The position numbers were made by a program, and so were the translations under genes. Below are positions 61,645 to 64,000 of a stretch of DNA of 64,000 nucleotides, piece after piece. Origin of the DNA: an uncultured Actinomyces sp. (GTDB lineage Bacteria; Actinomycetota; Actinomycetes; Actinomycetales; Actinomycetaceae); the NCBI GenBank assembly GCA_938014245.1, contig CALLSD010000061.1:1-64000 (forward strand), read 5' to 3'. Position 1 is the first letter of the stretch, and every line of letters starts with the position of its first letter. Below the pieces are notes generated by a model that saw only the letters and a list, made by a program, of their open reading frames with translations, was not told the origin of the DNA and did no database searches.

Positions 61645-62886
61645 ATGGTCGCACCGCAGAATCATCTGGCGGTTATTAAGGTCGTCGGAGTCGGTGGTGG
61701 CGGTGTGAACGCCGTCAATCGAATGATTGAAGTGGGCTTGAAGGGCGTTGAATTTATCGCCGTGAATACGGACGCTCAGGCTCTGCTCATGTCTGACGCA
61801 GAAACCAAGCTTGATATCGGTCGCGATCTCACGCACGGCCTCGGCGCTGGCGCAGATCCCGCGGTCGGTCGCCAAGCCGCCGAAGATCACATCGACGAAA
61901 TCACCGAAGCCCTCGAAGGTGCAGATATGGTCTTCGTGACCGCTGGTGAAGGCGGCGGTACCGGTACCGGCGCTGCCCCCGTCGTTGCAAAGATTGCACG
62001 CACCGCGGGTGCACTGACCGTCGGTGTTGTCACTCGTCCCTTCTCCTTTGAGGGAAACCGCCGTGCATCTCAAGCCGATGCTGGCGTGGAAAAGCTGCGC
62101 GAAGAAGTTGACACCCTCATCGTGATCCCCAACGATCGCCTCCTGCAGATTTCTGATGCGAATATTTCGGTTCTCGAAGCTTTCCGCGCTGCTGACCAGG
62201 TCCTGCTTTCAGGTGTCCAGGGCATCACCGAATTGATCACAACTCCGGGCCTGATCAACGTTGACTTTAACGACGTTAAGTCCGTGATGAAGGACGCCGG
62301 TTCTGCCCTTATGGGTATCGGTTCTGCAACCGGCGAAGATCGCGCTCTGCGTGCGGTCGAGTCGGCAATTTCTTCGCCTCTTCTCGAGGCCTCCATCGAT
62401 GGCGCCCACGGCGTCCTCATGTTCTTCCAGGGTGGATCCGACCTTGGTCTGCAGGAGATCTACCAGTCCTCGCTCCTTGTTCGCGAGGCCGCGCACCCCG
62501 AGGCGAATATCATCTTCGGTTCGGTTATCGACGATTCGCTGGGCGACGAAATCCGCGTGACAGTTATCGCTGCGGGCTTTGATGAGGTCGCGACGCAGGC
62601 GGGTCCGGTTAGCGAGCCGGTCATTGCGCCTCGCCCCGTCCAAGCTCGCCCGGAAAAGAGTGAACAGCAGCCGGCACCGCAGCGCCGCCTCGGTGAGGTT
62701 GCCTCGGCTCATACCGCTGCACACCGCGCGGATCCGGAACTGCCGACTCGTACCAACCAGATTCCGATCGCGCGTCCGACCGAAGAAGATGGATCGAAGG
62801 AGGTTCCTTCGTCTCTCGAAGTTCCTCGCGTCTTCGAAGAGGAACAGCATTCGGATGTCTTGGATATTCCGGACTTCCTGCGCTGA
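61645..62886 (+). CDS. ftsZ: Cell division protein FtsZ
   Basis: The 413-residue tubulin-like GTPase has the signature GGGTGTG at 103-109, VNTDAQAL for the N-terminal GTP fold, and the T7 loop with [12 protein letters not shown] variable linker (about 320-400) leads to the conserved C-terminal peptide [10 protein letters not shown], the binding site of SepF and other partners. The ATG at 61645 is preferred since homology begins there, with AGAGGGCAGG upstream. The stop overlaps the next start by one base. Confidence 0.97.
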   Translation: MVAPQNHLAVIKVVGVGGGGVNAVNRMIEVGLKGVEFIAVNTDAQALLMSDAETKLDIGRDLTHGLGAGADPAVGRQAAEDHIDEITEALEGADMVFVTAGEGGGTGTGAAPVVAKIARTAGALTVGVVTRPFSFEGNRRASQADAGVEKLREEVDTLIVIPNDRLLQISDANISVLEAFRAADQVLLSGVQGITELITTPGLINVDFNDVKSVMKDAGSALMGIGSATGEDRALRAVESAISSPLLEASIDGAHGVLMFFQGGSDLGLQEIYQSSLLVREAAHPEANIIFGSVIDDSLGDEIRVTVIAAGFDEVATQAGPVSEPVIAPRPVQARPEKSEQQPAPQRRLGEVASAHTAAHRADPELPTRTNQIPIARPTEEDGSKEVPSSLEVPRVFEEEQHSDVLDIPDFLR

Positions 62887-63632
62887 TGAAGCATACTGAC
62901 CTGCCCGGTGCCCACGTCTTCTTCACCGAAGTTGGCGCGGGCACCGACCCATACCGGGACAACTATGGCGCGCACGTTCCCGATGACCCTCAACTTGTTG
63001 AAGAGCGGCGTTTTGGACTATTTACGGAGATCGGAGCGCCAATCGTCTGGATGAACCAGACGCATTCGGCCACTGTTGAGCTTCTTGATCCCGCAAAGAT
63101 TTCTCAGTATGAGTCTGGGCGTGTGGGGGAGTGGGGCCCCATTGAGTCAGACGGAATCGTCGTCGATTCTCGCCAATGGGAAGCCCCGCCAGCTCTTGCG
63201 GTAATGACTGCGGACTGTATGCCGGTGTTGTTGAGTTCGCGCCAGGGAGTCATCGGCGCGGTCCACGCTGGTCGGGTCGGCTTCCTTCACGGAATCTTGT
63301 CCCATGCCCTTGACGCTTTTCATTGCCAAGGCGTGCAAAATAAAGAAATCTCTATGCTTGTCGGTCCGTGCATCTGCGGTAAATGTTATGAAGTTTCTCC
63401 GCAGATGAGAGCAGAGAGCGCCGCCAGCTGCTCAGCCATTACCTCGCAAACATCGTGGGGGACCGAGGCCTTAGATTTGCCGGGTGCTGCCTTGCAGTGG
63501 GCTCGCGAATGCGGGGTGAGCGCTTCTTGGGTGGGTGAGTGTACCCTCGAGAACCCGACTTACCATTCCTACCGTCGTACCCCTGAATGTGGGCGTTTTG
63601 CGTCGGTAATTGCGACATGCCGACACTCTTAA
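62886..63632 (+). CDS. pgeF: Peptidoglycan editing factor / YfiH-family purine nucleoside phosphorylase
   Basis: This 248-residue laccase-domain protein (DUF152) has the zinc-site motifs NQTHSATVEL, ALAVMTADCMPVLL and GAVHAGRVGFLHGI, and a Cys at VGPCICGKCYEV. The family has purine nucleoside phosphorylase and adenosine deaminase activity, and in E. coli affects peptidoglycan composition. ATG overlaps the ftsZ stop by one base. YggS, which often follows, is missing; sepF comes next. Confidence 0.92.
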   Translation: MKHTDLPGAHVFFTEVGAGTDPYRDNYGAHVPDDPQLVEERRFGLFTEIGAPIVWMNQTHSATVELLDPAKISQYESGRVGEWGPIESDGIVVDSRQWEAPPALAVMTADCMPVLLSSRQGVIGAVHAGRVGFLHGILSHALDAFHCQGVQNKEISMLVGPCICGKCYEVSPQMRAESAASCSAITSQTSWGTEALDLPGAALQWARECGVSASWVGECTLENPTYHSYRRTPECGRFASVIATCRHS

Positions 63633-63694
63633 GCTGAAGCGATGCTCTGGGGCATTAACTTGTGCACAGGTCCCATTATTTCAAGGAGAGCATG

Positions 63695-64000
63695 ATGTCA
63701 GGCTTCGGAGCGAAAGCACGCCAATTCATGGGTTGGTACACCCCGGAAGAGGTCGATGAGAGCACTTTGGACTTCCTTCCCGAAGAGTTTGAGGAGACAG
63801 AGGTGGCTCACATTACGCCCACTCCCGCATCGAATGTCACTCCGATCCACCGCGAGGAGCGTCGTAGCTCTCAGCAGGCCGATCTTTCTCGGATCGTGAC
63901 AGTTCGCCCACTGAACTACAACGATGCTCCCGCAATTGCTGAACCCTACCGTGATGGCATTCCGGTGATTATGAACCTCTCGGAGGTTTCCGATAAGGAT
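63695..64000 (+). CDS. sepF: Cell division protein SepF (N-terminal part)
   Basis: The gene runs off the window; 102 codons are visible. The N-terminal amphipathic membrane-binding segment (SGFGAKARQFMGWY) and the start of the core domain (SRIVTVRPLNYNDA, GIPVIMNLSEV) identify SepF, which anchors FtsZ to the membrane in actinobacteria that lack FtsA. AAGGAG is 6 nt before the ATG at 63695; the ATG at 63692 is too close to it. Confidence 0.92.
   Translation, partial: MSGFGAKARQFMGWYTPEEVDESTLDFLPEEFEETEVAHITPTPASNVTPIHREERRSSQQADLSRIVTVRPLNYNDAPAIAEPYRDGIPVIMNLSEVSDKD

Noticed and set aside
1..64000. CRISPR arrays, tRNA or rRNA genes, insertion sequences, integrases
   Set aside because: No regularly spaced repeats, tRNA-like cloverleaf, rRNA segments or transposase/integrase motifs were recognised on either strand.

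Overview
The window is a chromosome segment from a moderately GC-rich Gram-positive actinobacterium. Gene order and gene content point to the Actinomycetaceae (an Actinomyces/Schaalia-like organism). The evidence is the conserved actinobacterial order rbfA-truB-ribF-rpsO-pnp, then M16 peptidase-rnj-ftsK-pgsA-clgR-DUF3046-recA-recX-cinA-miaB-miaA-hflX-lexA-lysM-nrdR, then a division/cell-wall (dcw) cluster ending in ftsZ-pgeF-sepF. Actinobacteria-specific families (ClgR, DUF3046, DUF3040, a HelD-like helicase, a PAC2 protein) agree. An L-lactate dehydrogenase and a complete cai/fix-type cluster suggest a fermentative, facultatively anaerobic life. The genus is an inference; no rRNA or tRNA gene is present.

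Layout. 1-6381: nitroreductase, rbfA, truB, ribF, rpsO (with a structured leader) and pnp, ending in a strong hairpin. 6701-19983: an accessory block of about 13.3 kb between pnp and the M16 peptidase, two genes usually close together in actinobacteria. It encodes an MFS transporter, an HSL-type esterase, homologues of CaiA, CaiB and CaiC, a MaoC-type hydratase, a second MFS transporter, an MBL-fold hydrolase, a TetR repressor and FixA-FixB-FixC-FixX. 20025-23399: a short, odd LacI-type regulator, a membrane protein, an M16 peptidase and a GNAT enzyme. 23449-39490: RNA processing, DNA translocation, SOS/recombination, tRNA modification, HflX and a DinG-like helicase. 39586-48600: ldh, the lexA/lysM SOS divergon, nrdR, a HelR-like helicase, a PAC2 protein, a spermidine-synthase-like protein, dinB and a DUF3040 protein. 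48691-64000: the dcw cluster (mraZ, rsmH, ftsL, ftsI, murF, mraY, murD, ftsW, murG, murC, ftsQ, ftsZ, pgeF, sepF truncated by the window edge), with several 4-bp start/stop overlaps.

How it works together. The accessory block reads as a self-contained pathway. A trimethylammonium or similar 3-hydroxy acid enters through an MFS carrier, possibly after ester cleavage. CaiC/CaiB load it onto CoA, the MaoC-type enzyme dehydrates it, and CaiA reduces the enoyl-CoA with electrons from the FixABCX complex. The MBL hydrolase may recycle CoA. It differs from the enterobacterial carnitine system: CaiD, CaiE, CaiT and CaiF are all absent from the cluster, and a MaoC fold, MFS carriers and TetR sit in their place. 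This is the most interesting part of the window. Other notable points are three SOS boxes packed between lexA and the lysM gene, three MraZ boxes upstream of mraZ, a probably leaderless nrdR, and the absence of dapB, dapF and murE from positions where actinobacteria commonly carry them, which fits a non-DAP peptidoglycan.
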